From NCBI GenBank assembly GCA_964399475.1, contig CAYNRB010000093.1, positions 1-11,690 on the forward strand: DNA of 11,690 nt, read 5' to 3'. The first letter of the stretch is position 1; every line of letters begins with the position of its first letter. This stretch comes from QPIN01 sp964399475 (lineage in GTDB: Bacteria > Pseudomonadota > Gammaproteobacteria > Methylococcales > Methylomonadaceae). Position numbers and translations under genes: made by a program. The notes under the pieces were generated by a model. The model saw only the letters and a list, made by a program, of their open reading frames with translations. It did not search any database and was not told the origin of the DNA. Shown one piece after another: positions 1-7,203 of the stretch.

Positions 1-172
1 AGTAAAAATATTTTGTAGCATCCCCTTTTTTCATCCGTAAGATTAGATCTTTAAGCAGACAACATAATGTGCTGCATTAGATAAAGTATATAATTTATCA
101 AAATTGCCAATCTAATAATGTGCCTGCGTTGGCACAGATAAGTAAAACTTATAAACGTTAAAGTTTGAAACA

Positions 173-188
173 AGCACACTTCGTGCCA
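173..188 (-). promoter_or_regulatory. Sigma-54 (RpoN) promoter, reading leftward
   Basis: Read on the minus strand the site is TGGCACGAAGTGTGCT. It matches the -24/-12 consensus TGGCACG-N4-TTGCW at all seven bases of the -24 box and four of five in the -12 box, with exact spacing between GG and GC. The predicted start of transcription is near 162. The transcript would run out of the left edge, so the controlled gene lies mostly or wholly outside the window. Including flanks, 18 of 22 positions match the promoter at 7188-7203, and both share TGCTTGTT at and beyond the -12 box. Confidence 0.75.
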
Positions 189-334
189 TATCCAATCATC
201 ACCAATATAATCAGATATATACAATTTTCAAAGTGAAAATACTTAAGCCGTTTCAGCGTACCTGTAAAATATTTCGACTGAATTTAATAATAATCAGCCA
301 CTTACGGTGTCGAAACTTCTTACATATGGCTCGC

Positions 335-424
335 TATACTAAAACTTAAAAAATATTATTAATGAGTATATCAATTACATACATAATTAACGTTTAATTT
401 TTAGTATAAAATCTACTAAAACTT
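335..424. repeat. Operator-like repeat cluster (TACTAAAA half-sites)
   Basis: TACTAAAACTT occurs twice as a direct repeat (337-347 and 414-424). The reverse half-site TTTTAGTA lies at 399-406 and forms a dyad with 414-421 around a 7-base spacer. It also forms a 10-bp perfect inverted repeat, TATACTAAAA at 335-344 with TTTTAGTATA at 399-408. The cluster is about 150-235 bp upstream of the -24 box of the leftward sigma-54 promoter, a usual distance for an enhancer-binding protein. The region is AT-rich, so chance matches are possible. Confidence 0.35.
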
Positions 425-515
425 CACTGTTAAACAGTTTATCTTCTATGTAATAAATACAAGTTAGAGTCAGTAGATTAGTGCTCAAGACAGTTCGCGC
501 TAGGTTTTATTGGCT

Positions 516-544
516 TTGCTTGCCGGTAAATAATAATCTAATAT
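516..544 (+). promoter_or_regulatory. Possible sigma-70 promoter of the first sulfotransferase
   Basis: TTGCTT (516-521) and TAATAT (539-544) are 17 bases apart, upstream of the ATG at 582. The -35 matches the consensus at 3 of 6 bases and the -10 at 4 of 6, so the call rests mainly on spacing and position. It would leave a 5' leader of about 30 bases with no clear Shine-Dalgarno sequence. Confidence 0.25.
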
Positions 545-581
545 GTACAGGACACTAATGTAGCAACACTTAAATTAATCT

Positions 582-2060
582 ATGGACATAAGCAATACAA
601 GAGCAAGTGAACTTTTAAAGAATGCAATTTTCAAACAGGAATCAGGCAATATACATGAAGCCATATCTTTGCTGAAAAGTGCTATATCTATTGATGACAA
701 ACTACACAGTGCGCACCTTCGCCTTGGTTATTTGTTGCATAAAACGGGTTTTTACGATGGCGCTATACCGCACTTAAAAACATGTGCAAAAATAACAAAA
801 AACGCGGATGCATTTTACTTGCTAGGTCACTGCTACTATTTAAAACACCAACACACTGCTGCCCAGAAAGCCTACGGAAAAGCTTTAAAAATCAATAAAA
901 ACCTACATGATGCAAAGGCTGGCATAGGCACTATCCTGTTTGATACTGGACACCTTACACAAGCGCAAACATTAATATTTCCATATATTAAAAATCGTCA
1001 ATATAATACCAACATAGCAAGTCTATATTCACGCATTTGTATTAAAAACAACAATTGTGATGAATTACTTAATTATTTAAATGATTGGTTAAAATTTATT
1101 GCACCAACATCTCAGGAATCTACCGCCTCTCAGATAAATTTTTTGATTGGTGATATCTACGATAGTCAACAACAATACAATAAGGCATTGAAATCATATG
1201 TACTGGCAAATAGTACAATAACTAGCACATACAATCCTTTTGAGCACGAAATTGCTATTTCAGAAATTATAAAAATATATTCCCCCGCCTTATTTATGGG
1301 GCGTGTAACGTCCTCTAATCGCACTCAAACTCCCATTTTTATAGTCGGCATGCCACGTTCTGGCACGTCATTAATTGAACAGATTATTTCCAGCCACAGT
1401 CAAGTATTTGGCGCAGGCGAGTTACCATTTATTTCGGATTTGAAAACTGAAATTTCCGCCGAGAATAACAAGGCTTTTCCTGAATGCGTAACAACTCTGA
1501 ACGCAGAGACATTACGTGAAAAAGCAGAAAAATATATAGTAGAAGTTTCAAATTTATCAAATAATGCGCTACACGTCATAGATAAAATGCCGCATAATTT
1601 TTTATACCTTGGACTGATTTATCAGATTTTTCCTAACTGTAAAATCATACATTGTAAACGTAATCCAATTGACACCTGCCTTTCTATTTTTTCCAAACCA
1701 TTTAATGTTACACATTCATATTCATCAGATTTTGATGATTTAGCACATCACTATTTACATTACCAACGAATAATGAAACACTGGAAACAAGTGTTACCTA
1801 ATTCTATCTATGAGATAAATTATGAAAAAATTATTTCCAACAGTAATGAAGAGGTAAAAAAATTAATACAATTTTGCGGACTTGACTGGGAGGAGGATTG
1901 TCTTAATTTTCACCAGACAAAAAGAAAAGTTATAACTGCAAGTAAAGATCAGGTCAACAAGCCACTCTATACATCTTCAATCGAACGTTGGAAGAAATAT
2001 TTTCCTGATGTTGAACCATTAGTAGCGTCATTAAATAAATACAACATTGATATTGGCTAA
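582..2060 (+). CDS. TPR-repeat sulfotransferase (Sulfotransfer_3-like), 492 aa
   Basis: The predicted cytoplasmic enzyme would transfer sulfate from PAPS to a hydroxyl group; the acceptor is unknown. Residues about 5-130 form degenerate TPR helices and about 185-215 another helical hairpin; the sulfotransferase domain fills about 250-475. The PAPS 5'-phosphosulfate loop is FIVGMPRSGTSLIEQ (253-267). The 3'-phosphate segment is KIIHCKRNPIDTCLSIF (354-370, with R360 and S368). IDKMPHNFLYLGL (333-345) and NKPLYTSSIERWKKY (459-473) match conserved blocks of the family. It is convergent with, and closely related to, the gene at 2312-4084, and its TPR array is about 100 residues shorter. No signal peptide or membrane segment is seen. 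No clear Shine-Dalgarno precedes the ATG; it is kept because the TPR-like helices begin right after it. The family assignment is firm. The TPR fusion suggests a polypeptide acceptor, as in OGT, but a glycan is equally possible. Confidence 0.88.
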   Translation: MDISNTRASELLKNAIFKQESGNIHEAISLLKSAISIDDKLHSAHLRLGYLLHKTGFYDGAIPHLKTCAKITKNADAFYLLGHCYYLKHQHTAAQKAYGKALKINKNLHDAKAGIGTILFDTGHLTQAQTLIFPYIKNRQYNTNIASLYSRICIKNNNCDELLNYLNDWLKFIAPTSQESTASQINFLIGDIYDSQQQYNKALKSYVLANSTITSTYNPFEHEIAISEIIKIYSPALFMGRVTSSNRTQTPIFIVGMPRSGTSLIEQIISSHSQVFGAGELPFISDLKTEISAENNKAFPECVTTLNAETLREKAEKYIVEVSNLSNNALHVIDKMPHNFLYLGLIYQIFPNCKIIHCKRNPIDTCLSIFSKPFNVTHSYSSDFDDLAHHYLHYQRIMKHWKQVLPNSIYEINYEKIISNSNEEVKKLIQFCGLDWEEDCLNFHQTKRKVITASKDQVNKPLYTSSIERWKKYFPDVEPLVASLNKYNIDIG

Positions 2061-2311
2061 CTTTTAAAGGGCACTACTTGTATATATATCCTTCTTCTGA
2101 AAAAACAGAAGGACTTGGACACCATTCAGTTGTAATAAGTAAAAACAAAGTGACTTGATCTAAATACCAACGCCCAAGCACTTAAAGATCAGCAAGCTCC
2201 TTTGCCCCCTGATATTTCAAGCACTACCTAAAACACTAGTTTTTAGAGATAATTACCGTGCCATTTAGTTTATTTCATTTTGGCAAACAGCCTTGATAAT
2301 TTCCTGAAAAC

Positions 2312-4084
2312 TTACTCGTCTAGAATTGGTTGTAATATTTTTTGCAATCCCCCCAGATGTTTTTCATAATTTTTCCAACGTGCGACAGACTTTGTATAGA
2401 TTGGTTTATTCACCTGATCAAAACTTGCTGTAATTACACGTCTTTGTGACTTATGGAATTCCAAACAGCCATCTTCCCATTCAAGTCCGCAGAACTCGAT
2501 TATTTCGCGTGCGTTTTTCTCAGTATTTTCAACTACTGACTCATATTGAACATTTAATATAGGTATATTCAAAACCTCATTCCAATGCTCCATTAATTTT
2601 TTGTATTGCAAATATACATTGCCTATTTTTTCAAGATCACCAGCATATTGTTGGAAGTTCTGAAAATTCTGAAAGTAAATAGATAAGCAAGTATCACGAG
2701 GATCTCGCTCACAATGTATTATTTTTGCTCTTGGGAAAATCTGAGATATCAAACCAAGATAAGTATAGTTCGATGGCATCTTATCAGTAATTCTGGCAAC
2801 CGGTATATCACATAATTTTCGTATCCGCTTTATATGAATATGAGCAAGATCATTTAACTGACCCGTCGACAATTGAGAAACGCTTGCAGGAAATAGCGTC
2901 GTACTTCCTGTCATTTTATGGATATGTTTCGTCATATCAAAAATATAATTTAACTCACCTGCCGCATAGACATTAGAGTGTTTAGACAGAATTTGCTCTA
3001 TCAGACTTGTACCTGATCTTGGCATACCTATAATAAAAACTGGGTCTTCAAACTCCACATCAGATTTCTCAAAGCTATTTGTAAAATCCAGATTATATTG
3101 CTCATGTATTTTTAGAATATACTCAGCAAAATCAGAACTATCAAAAGTGTTTTGTGATGCATCATTTCCAAGCTTATAATTAATGAATGCTTTGTCGTAC
3201 TGAGCTAAGCGATCGTAGGTTCTACCCAGCGCAAAGCCAAGAACTGCTCTATCTGCATTTGGTAAGCCGGGTTTCCTAAGTTGACCTTCAGCCAAATCAA
3301 TAATTTCACCCGAATCACCATAGTCTTCTCCAAGAAGAGAATATGCATATAGTGCATTTGCAGTAATGTCATTTCTATCAATTAAACTCCGAATTATTGC
3401 GTAGGATCCTGGCTTATCATTTACGCGTAGCAAGGCATCTGCCTTACCACTAAGTGTGGAATTATGATTAGGCTGAAGAACAAGTGCTCTGTCAAAATAT
3501 TCATTTGCCAATTGTATATCGCCAATATTAATATAGTGGTAACCAAGATTAACCATGCACTCTATAAAGTCCGGCTTCAGGTGTATAGCTTTTTTATAAT
3601 GCTCTACTAACTTTTCCAGAACACCTGACGCCTGATAGCAAGATCCAATGATGTAATGCGATTCAGGATGATCAGGCCTGTATTGAATTGCTTTTTTAAG
3701 GCATTGAATAGCCTTTGGATAATGACCCAAATTACGATTGATAACTGAAAAGTTAAATAAAATTGATGGGTCATCAGGCTGTAAGTTAACTGCACGTTGA
3801 GAGAAATTTATGGCCTTCTCTGAATCACCGACTGCACTATAAACATTACCCAAATGTGAATAAGCTAGAGCATAATTGGGCTCAATCTCCAGTGCCTTTT
3901 CACAGCACTTTTTTGTTAATTGCAAATTGCCCTGCGCACCATAAATACCACTAAGCTGCAGCCATATTGCAGGGGCAGATTTGCTACCGGCACTAGCCTT
4001 TTTTAGTACTTTAAATGCAATATTTAGCTTTCCTGTAGCTGCTAAATTTACAAGTTTTTTTATTGGTACAGTCTTTTTTTTCAT
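2312..4084 (-). CDS. TPR-repeat sulfotransferase (Sulfotransfer_3-like), 590 aa
   Basis: This is a PAPS-dependent sulfotransferase with an N-terminal TPR superhelix. Roughly five canonical TPR units span about 37-205 (for example ALAYSHLGNVYSAVGDSEKA at 72-91), and further helical repeats run to about 310. The catalytic domain starts near 348 with the 5'-PSB loop FIIGMPRSGTSLIEQ (350-364). The 3'-PSB segment is KIIHCERDPRDTCLSIYF (454-471), and the conserved C-terminal block is NKPIYTKSVARWKNY (559-573). Motif wording is nearly the same as in the convergent gene at 582-2060, so the two look like paralogues. It lies 196 bases downstream of the OGT-like gene on the same strand, so co-transcription is possible. 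A perfect TATAAT (4233-4238, minus) in that gap could also serve as its own -10 box, though no good -35 goes with it. The acceptor cannot be read from the sequence. Confidence 0.9.
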   Translation of the reverse strand: MKKKTVPIKKLVNLAATGKLNIAFKVLKKASAGSKSAPAIWLQLSGIYGAQGNLQLTKKCCEKALEIEPNYALAYSHLGNVYSAVGDSEKAINFSQRAVNLQPDDPSILFNFSVINRNLGHYPKAIQCLKKAIQYRPDHPESHYIIGSCYQASGVLEKLVEHYKKAIHLKPDFIECMVNLGYHYINIGDIQLANEYFDRALVLQPNHNSTLSGKADALLRVNDKPGSYAIIRSLIDRNDITANALYAYSLLGEDYGDSGEIIDLAEGQLRKPGLPNADRAVLGFALGRTYDRLAQYDKAFINYKLGNDASQNTFDSSDFAEYILKIHEQYNLDFTNSFEKSDVEFEDPVFIIGMPRSGTSLIEQILSKHSNVYAAGELNYIFDMTKHIHKMTGSTTLFPASVSQLSTGQLNDLAHIHIKRIRKLCDIPVARITDKMPSNYTYLGLISQIFPRAKIIHCERDPRDTCLSIYFQNFQNFQQYAGDLEKIGNVYLQYKKLMEHWNEVLNIPILNVQYESVVENTEKNAREIIEFCGLEWEDGCLEFHKSQRRVITASFDQVNKPIYTKSVARWKNYEKHLGGLQKILQPILDE

Positions 4085-4280
4085 AATATCTGGATCAGAT
4101 CAGAATGTAATTAAAATATAGGTATACTCATTGAATCCATCTCAATTTTTTTCTACCATAAGTGGGTTTCTCAGTTTGTTTTACTACTTCCTCATCATCC
4201 TGAGACTGAAATGTATTCGTATCACTCTACTAATTATACTCTCTCACAAATACTGTTATAGGTTTAAGTACAAGGCAATA

Positions 4281-6047
4281 TTATATTTTATGTTTGTCAC
4301 ACCAGTCATTCCATACCTCGTAATAGATTTTTTCTAAATCTAACGTGAAATTAATCGCATCACAAACAGGCGAAGCTAAAAATATTTCTCTAACATTACC
4401 TTTCAGAGCTGATAACTCATTCATCTTTTTACTCCAACTTACAGCTATTTTTACATAACCATCCTTACTTTCAGCAATAAAATCATCAAGGCCAACACTC
4501 GTTAAAATAGATGCAGTTTGCCGACTAATCATACGATCGCCCATTAAAGCTATGATAGGTGTGCTCATATACAGTGAATCACATGTAGTAGCACCACCAT
4601 TGAATGGAAACGTATCCAGTGCAATATCGATATCATTATATTCTTTCAATAAATTCTCATAGGAAGAGTCTCTTCTAAACTCAATTCTGTCACAATCAAC
4701 ACCATGACTTTTAAAACAGTTGATAAAATATTGTTTTGTATCAACATACTTAAAGGCATGATTTTTGAGTAATAGTTTAGTATTGCTAGTTTGGTTGAGT
4801 ATATCTGACCAGACTTTGATAACCTCAGGCGTTATTTTTTCAGGTCGGTTGAAACTACCAAAAGTTAAAAAATTTTTTGAATTAATTTGTGAGTCACTAA
4901 GTGCGGGCATAAATTCTGGTGGTGACCAACAGAGTCTTGTATTGGGCATTCTTAAAATTTTCTCAGTAAAACATTGTTTAGTGCCGATGGGAGTAGAAAC
5001 AGGGTCTGAAATAAGATAATCCATAGTATCCAGGCCTGTACTATAAAAATAGTCAAGCCAGCTAATTTGAATTGGTGATGGTTTCCGAGCAAACACTAAT
5101 AATCTGTTATTAGGAACATGACCTGAAAGATCTATAAGTATATCGATGTTATCGCTGGCTATTTTGTCTGTAATCTGGCTATCATTTTTATTAACGATAT
5201 CTCGCCAGTTAGAACATGTCCTAAAGTAGTCTGTGTAGTCATCTATTAAAGCTGTATTCGAATAACAGTAAATTTCGAATTTTTTTCTATCGTGATGCTC
5301 AAAGATAGGCTTTAGAAAATAACCTACTATTTTTCTATTAAAACTGGGAGAAACGTAACCTATTTTTATGCGGCGTTCAGGTAGTATGGAGTTACTATAG
5401 CTTTTGCATATATCAATATACTTAGTATGCTGTTTAGCCCACGCCTTATGAAATCCAAAAATTTCTTCTTCAGTAAACTTTGAACTACAATGGGATGTTA
5501 CCAGTTGATGACTATGTAAGTTAAAGTTATTCGGATCCAACTGAATCGCCTTTAAGGCATAGGATGCAACCTCATCTGTTCGCCCCATAACATGGTAGAG
5601 TGTCCCTAGAAAATTGTAAGCTTCTGATAATTCAGGGTTCAATTTTATCGCTGACTCAATATACTTGATAGCACGTAGAAATTGACCTGTCTCACTAATT
5701 ACCCTGCCACACATATATTGAATGCGTGCATTATTCGGTGAAATATTTGCAGCAACACTAAATAGCTTATACGCCTTTTCATTGTTGCCATTTTTGAATG
5801 CTATTCTGGCTAACAAGCTGATGGCTTCAAAGTTCTTCGAATTTAAGGAAAGAATATTGTTGCAAATATCAACTGCCTTTCTGTGGTTTCCTGATCGATA
5901 GTAATTTTCAGCCGATGACAAACTTTCTTTTATTGCCATTGGTTTGTTTTCATGCTTTGGTGTTGCAGAGGCTACATTTTTAGCGCAGCATTTTTTGTAT
6001 TTTTTACCGCTTCCGCAAGGACAGGGGGAATTCCTTCCTGTTTTCAT
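4281..6047 (-). CDS. SEC-C/TPR/OGT-type glycosyltransferase (GT41, SPINDLY-like), 588 aa
   Basis: Three modules are visible. Residues 1-22 are a SEC-C zinc-binding motif (CPCGSGKKYKKCC, 9-21). Residues about 40-180 are TPR units. Residues about 225-580 are an OGT-like (Glyco_transf_41) domain, starting RIKIGYVSPSFNRK (226-239). Later conserved blocks are DILIDLSGHVPNNRLLVFAR (302-321), QISWLDYF (327-334), FGSFNRPEKITPEV (396-409) and NGGATTCDSLYMSTP (483-497). By alignment, K404 matches the essential Lys842 of human OGT and D490 matches its nucleotide-contacting Asp925. At the position of OGT His498, where relatives usually have His, this protein has K239 (RKI instead of the usual xHP/xHx). 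In the family a sugar nucleotide, often UDP-GlcNAc, is the donor and Ser/Thr hydroxyls are acceptors; donor and acceptor here are unknown. A terminator at 6203-6239 cuts it off from the PEP-CTERM gene, so it needs a promoter within 6048-6202, where I found none that is convincing. The start is fixed by the SEC-C motif; the Shine-Dalgarno is weak. Confidence 0.88.
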   Translation of the reverse strand: MKTGRNSPCPCGSGKKYKKCCAKNVASATPKHENKPMAIKESLSSAENYYRSGNHRKAVDICNNILSLNSKNFEAISLLARIAFKNGNNEKAYKLFSVAANISPNNARIQYMCGRVISETGQFLRAIKYIESAIKLNPELSEAYNFLGTLYHVMGRTDEVASYALKAIQLDPNNFNLHSHQLVTSHCSSKFTEEEIFGFHKAWAKQHTKYIDICKSYSNSILPERRIKIGYVSPSFNRKIVGYFLKPIFEHHDRKKFEIYCYSNTALIDDYTDYFRTCSNWRDIVNKNDSQITDKIASDNIDILIDLSGHVPNNRLLVFARKPSPIQISWLDYFYSTGLDTMDYLISDPVSTPIGTKQCFTEKILRMPNTRLCWSPPEFMPALSDSQINSKNFLTFGSFNRPEKITPEVIKVWSDILNQTSNTKLLLKNHAFKYVDTKQYFINCFKSHGVDCDRIEFRRDSSYENLLKEYNDIDIALDTFPFNGGATTCDSLYMSTPIIALMGDRMISRQTASILTSVGLDDFIAESKDGYVKIAVSWSKKMNELSALKGNVREIFLASPVCDAINFTLDLEKIYYEVWNDWCDKHKI

Positions 6048-6202
6048 TTTTATAAGCTCTGAAGGTTATTTAGATCTTTAGTCAAAATCACAAGGATTTT
6101 AACTGACAATTGAATGCTGAGTATATTACTTTGTTAATTTTCACGATTGCAGGAAAGGCAAACTCTCTCAAAGTCTGTTAACTCTGAATAACACGTGCTC
6201 AC

Positions 6203-6239
6203 AAAAAAAGCGGGCATCCACAATGGATGCCCGCTTTTT
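6203..6239 (-). terminator. Rho-independent terminator, bidirectional
   Basis: GCGGGCATCCA (6210-6220) and TGGATGCCCGC (6224-6234) form a perfect 11-bp stem with a 3-base loop. Seven A's precede it (6203-6209) and five T's follow it (6235-6239), so it works in both directions. It sits 57 bases past the stop codon of the PEP-CTERM gene and would end that transcript, making the gene monocistronic. It is by far the clearest terminator in the window. Confidence 0.93.
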
Positions 6240-6296
6240 ATTTCATTTTAAGCAATCTTAAAGTTTCAAATTGCTTACTGGCTGGTTACAGTCAGC

Positions 6297-7067
6297 TTAT
6301 GCCATCTTACGACGACGAGCCACACCTACCAGACCGATAAGACCAGAACCGAATAGCCATACTGCTGCTGGCACAGGTATCGGCGGTGGAGCACAATCCT
6401 GACAAGTCATTGCACCACTGAATTGTGGTGTTTGACCATTAAATGGTCCATTATTCATTGCAGTTCCAGGTGTGCCATCCATATCAGAATCAACCGAAGC
6501 CACATCAAAACCAGTCGCATTTGGTGAAGCCTGAAATACAGCTAGTACGGCAATATCATCATTAACAGACCAATCAAAGAAAGTACCTGCAGCCATTTGA
6601 CCCATGTTTGTAAATGAGAAAGAGTAACTATTGTCTTCGTTAGCAGTGTTTAACCATGTTGGATCAACACCAGAACAACCATTAATAGTCATACCTTGCT
6701 TACAAGTAACCTGTTGGTAAGTACCGCCAGCAATATCTGTGAAAGTCTTATTTGTCCATGAGTAAGACTGAGCGCCAAGACCATTAGTTTGAGCGTTAAA
6801 CATCATGTCAACGTCAGCTGTCCAACTATAACCAAAGAAAGGCGTAACGGATTCGAATGTACCGAACAGTGAAACTCCAGTACCTGTACCAGCAAGGTTA
6901 AAGTCGCCAACTACTGTTGTATCAGTATGACCTAAGTCACCAATAGCATCATAAAAATTCATTGTTCCTGCAAAAGTGTACAAATGAGAAGCGTTAGCAG
7001 AAGTTGCTACGCCAACTGATAAGATTGCACCTACTGCCATCGCAGTTTTAGTTTTTGATAATTTCAT
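6297..7067 (-). CDS. VPLPA-type PEP-CTERM secreted protein, 256 aa
   Basis: This is an exported exosortase substrate. Residues 1-26 are a Sec signal peptide (KLSKTK, a hydrophobic stretch, then probable cleavage ANA|SH). The C-terminus carries the sorting signal: VPAAVWLFGSGLIGLVG (232-248) followed by the basic tail VARRRKMA. In this system exosortase removes the tail and the protein is released or bound to the surface or matrix. The middle (27-225) is rich in Gly, Thr, Ser, Phe and Asn and looks like a beta-rich surface protein. It has four cysteines (122, 131, 222, 225) and a DSDMDG segment (193-198) resembling a DxDxDG calcium loop. I do not recognise a catalytic domain. The start at 7067 is chosen over upstream ATGs because AGGA lies 8 bases before it and because a longer start would put about 33 unsuitable residues before the signal peptide. 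It is controlled by the sigma-54 promoter at 7188-7203 and ended by the hairpin at 6203-6239. Confidence 0.88.
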   Translation of the reverse strand: MKLSKTKTAMAVGAILSVGVATSANASHLYTFAGTMNFYDAIGDLGHTDTTVVGDFNLAGTGTGVSLFGTFESVTPFFGYSWTADVDMMFNAQTNGLGAQSYSWTNKTFTDIAGGTYQQVTCKQGMTINGCSGVDPTWLNTANEDNSYSFSFTNMGQMAAGTFFDWSVNDDIAVLAVFQASPNATGFDVASVDSDMDGTPGTAMNNGPFNGQTPQFSGAMTCQDCAPPPIPVPAAVWLFGSGLIGLVGVARRRKMA

Positions 7068-7075
7068 ATTTTTCA

Positions 7076-7079
7076 TCCT
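7076..7079 (-). promoter_or_regulatory. Ribosome binding site fixing the PEP-CTERM start
   Basis: On the minus strand AGGA is followed, after 8 bases, by the ATG at 7067. An ATG at 7076 overlaps this AGGA and so cannot use it, which favours the 7067 start. Confidence 0.7.
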
Positions 7080-7116
7080 ATAATTATTAGATATGTTGAG
7101 AGTTGAGCACTTTATA

Positions 7117-7156
7117 ACGGGACATAATGCAAAAAAACGGGACATAATGCAAAAAA
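7117..7156. repeat. Perfect 20-bp tandem repeat, two copies
   Basis: ACGGGACATAATGCAAAAAA occurs twice in direct succession (7117-7136 and 7137-7156) with no mismatch. It lies in the predicted 5' leader of the PEP-CTERM mRNA, between the sigma-54 start (near 7177) and the ribosome binding site. On the RNA strand, GGGCAT (near 7156-7161) can pair with ATGTCCC of the adjacent copy through a one-base bulge, so a small leader hairpin is possible. Origin could be replication slippage or a duplicated regulatory element. Confidence 0.9.
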
Positions 7157-7187
7157 TGCCCAACATTTAAATTCTCAATTAAGAACA

Positions 7188-7203
7188 AGCATATTACGTG
7201 CCA
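7188..7203 (-). promoter_or_regulatory. Sigma-54 (RpoN) promoter of the PEP-CTERM gene
   Basis: The minus strand reads TGGCACGTAATATGCT, matching TGGCACG-N4-TTGCW at 11 of 12 fixed positions with exact -24/-12 spacing. Transcription should start near 7177 and give a leader of about 110 bases to the ATG at 7067. Many exosortase/PEP-CTERM genomes encode PrsK/PrsR, a histidine kinase and sigma-54 response regulator, so this kind of control is expected; neither protein is encoded in this window. Confidence 0.82.

Larger units (their letters stand above)
1..581. other. Intergenic region, 581 bases, no supported gene
   Basis: I see no convincing coding frame here on either strand. The region holds a strong leftward sigma-54 promoter (173-188), a small inverted repeat TGTGCC/GGCACA (119-124 and 131-136) inside its predicted leader, a cluster of TACTAAAA-type repeats (335-424), and a weak rightward sigma-70-like promoter (516-544). 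A leftward ATG at 34 opens a frame that runs off the window after 11 codons, but it has no clear ribosome binding site, so I do not call it as a gene. Confidence 0.6.

Noticed and set aside
1..34. Leftward coding start at 34 (MKKGDATKYFY, running off the window)
   Set aside because: It has no clear ribosome binding site and is only 11 codons long, so it cannot be supported although it lies downstream of a sigma-54 promoter.
130..146. TTGGCACAGATAAGTAA on the plus strand as a sigma-54 promoter
   Set aside because: It has a -24 box only; no GC at the -12 position.
2092..2113. Hairpin TTCTTCTG/CAGAAGGA after the first sulfotransferase
   Set aside because: The stem has eight pairs including a G-T wobble, and no T-run follows on the plus strand, so I do not call it a terminator.
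2250..2266. TGGCACG on the minus strand as a possible sigma-54 promoter
   Set aside because: The -12 box lacks the GC pair (TTATC), and the only gene in the leftward path is on the opposite strand.
3607..3795. Minus-strand ORF of 62 codons
   Set aside because: It lies wholly inside the 590-aa sulfotransferase gene in another frame of the same strand and has no motif or ribosome binding site of its own.
4131..4337. Plus-strand ORF of 68 codons, hydrophobic
   Set aside because: It begins at TTG with no Shine-Dalgarno and runs into the 3' end of the OGT-like gene on the other strand; the hydrophobicity follows from AT-rich codons.
4765..5019. Plus-strand ORF of 84 codons
   Set aside because: It is antisense to the glycosyltransferase domain, whose conserved motifs show which strand is coding.
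7068..7166. N-terminal extension of the PEP-CTERM protein to 7166
   Set aside because: It would put about 33 residues, partly encoded by the tandem repeat, before an otherwise perfect signal peptide; the Shine-Dalgarno at 7076-7079 supports 7067.
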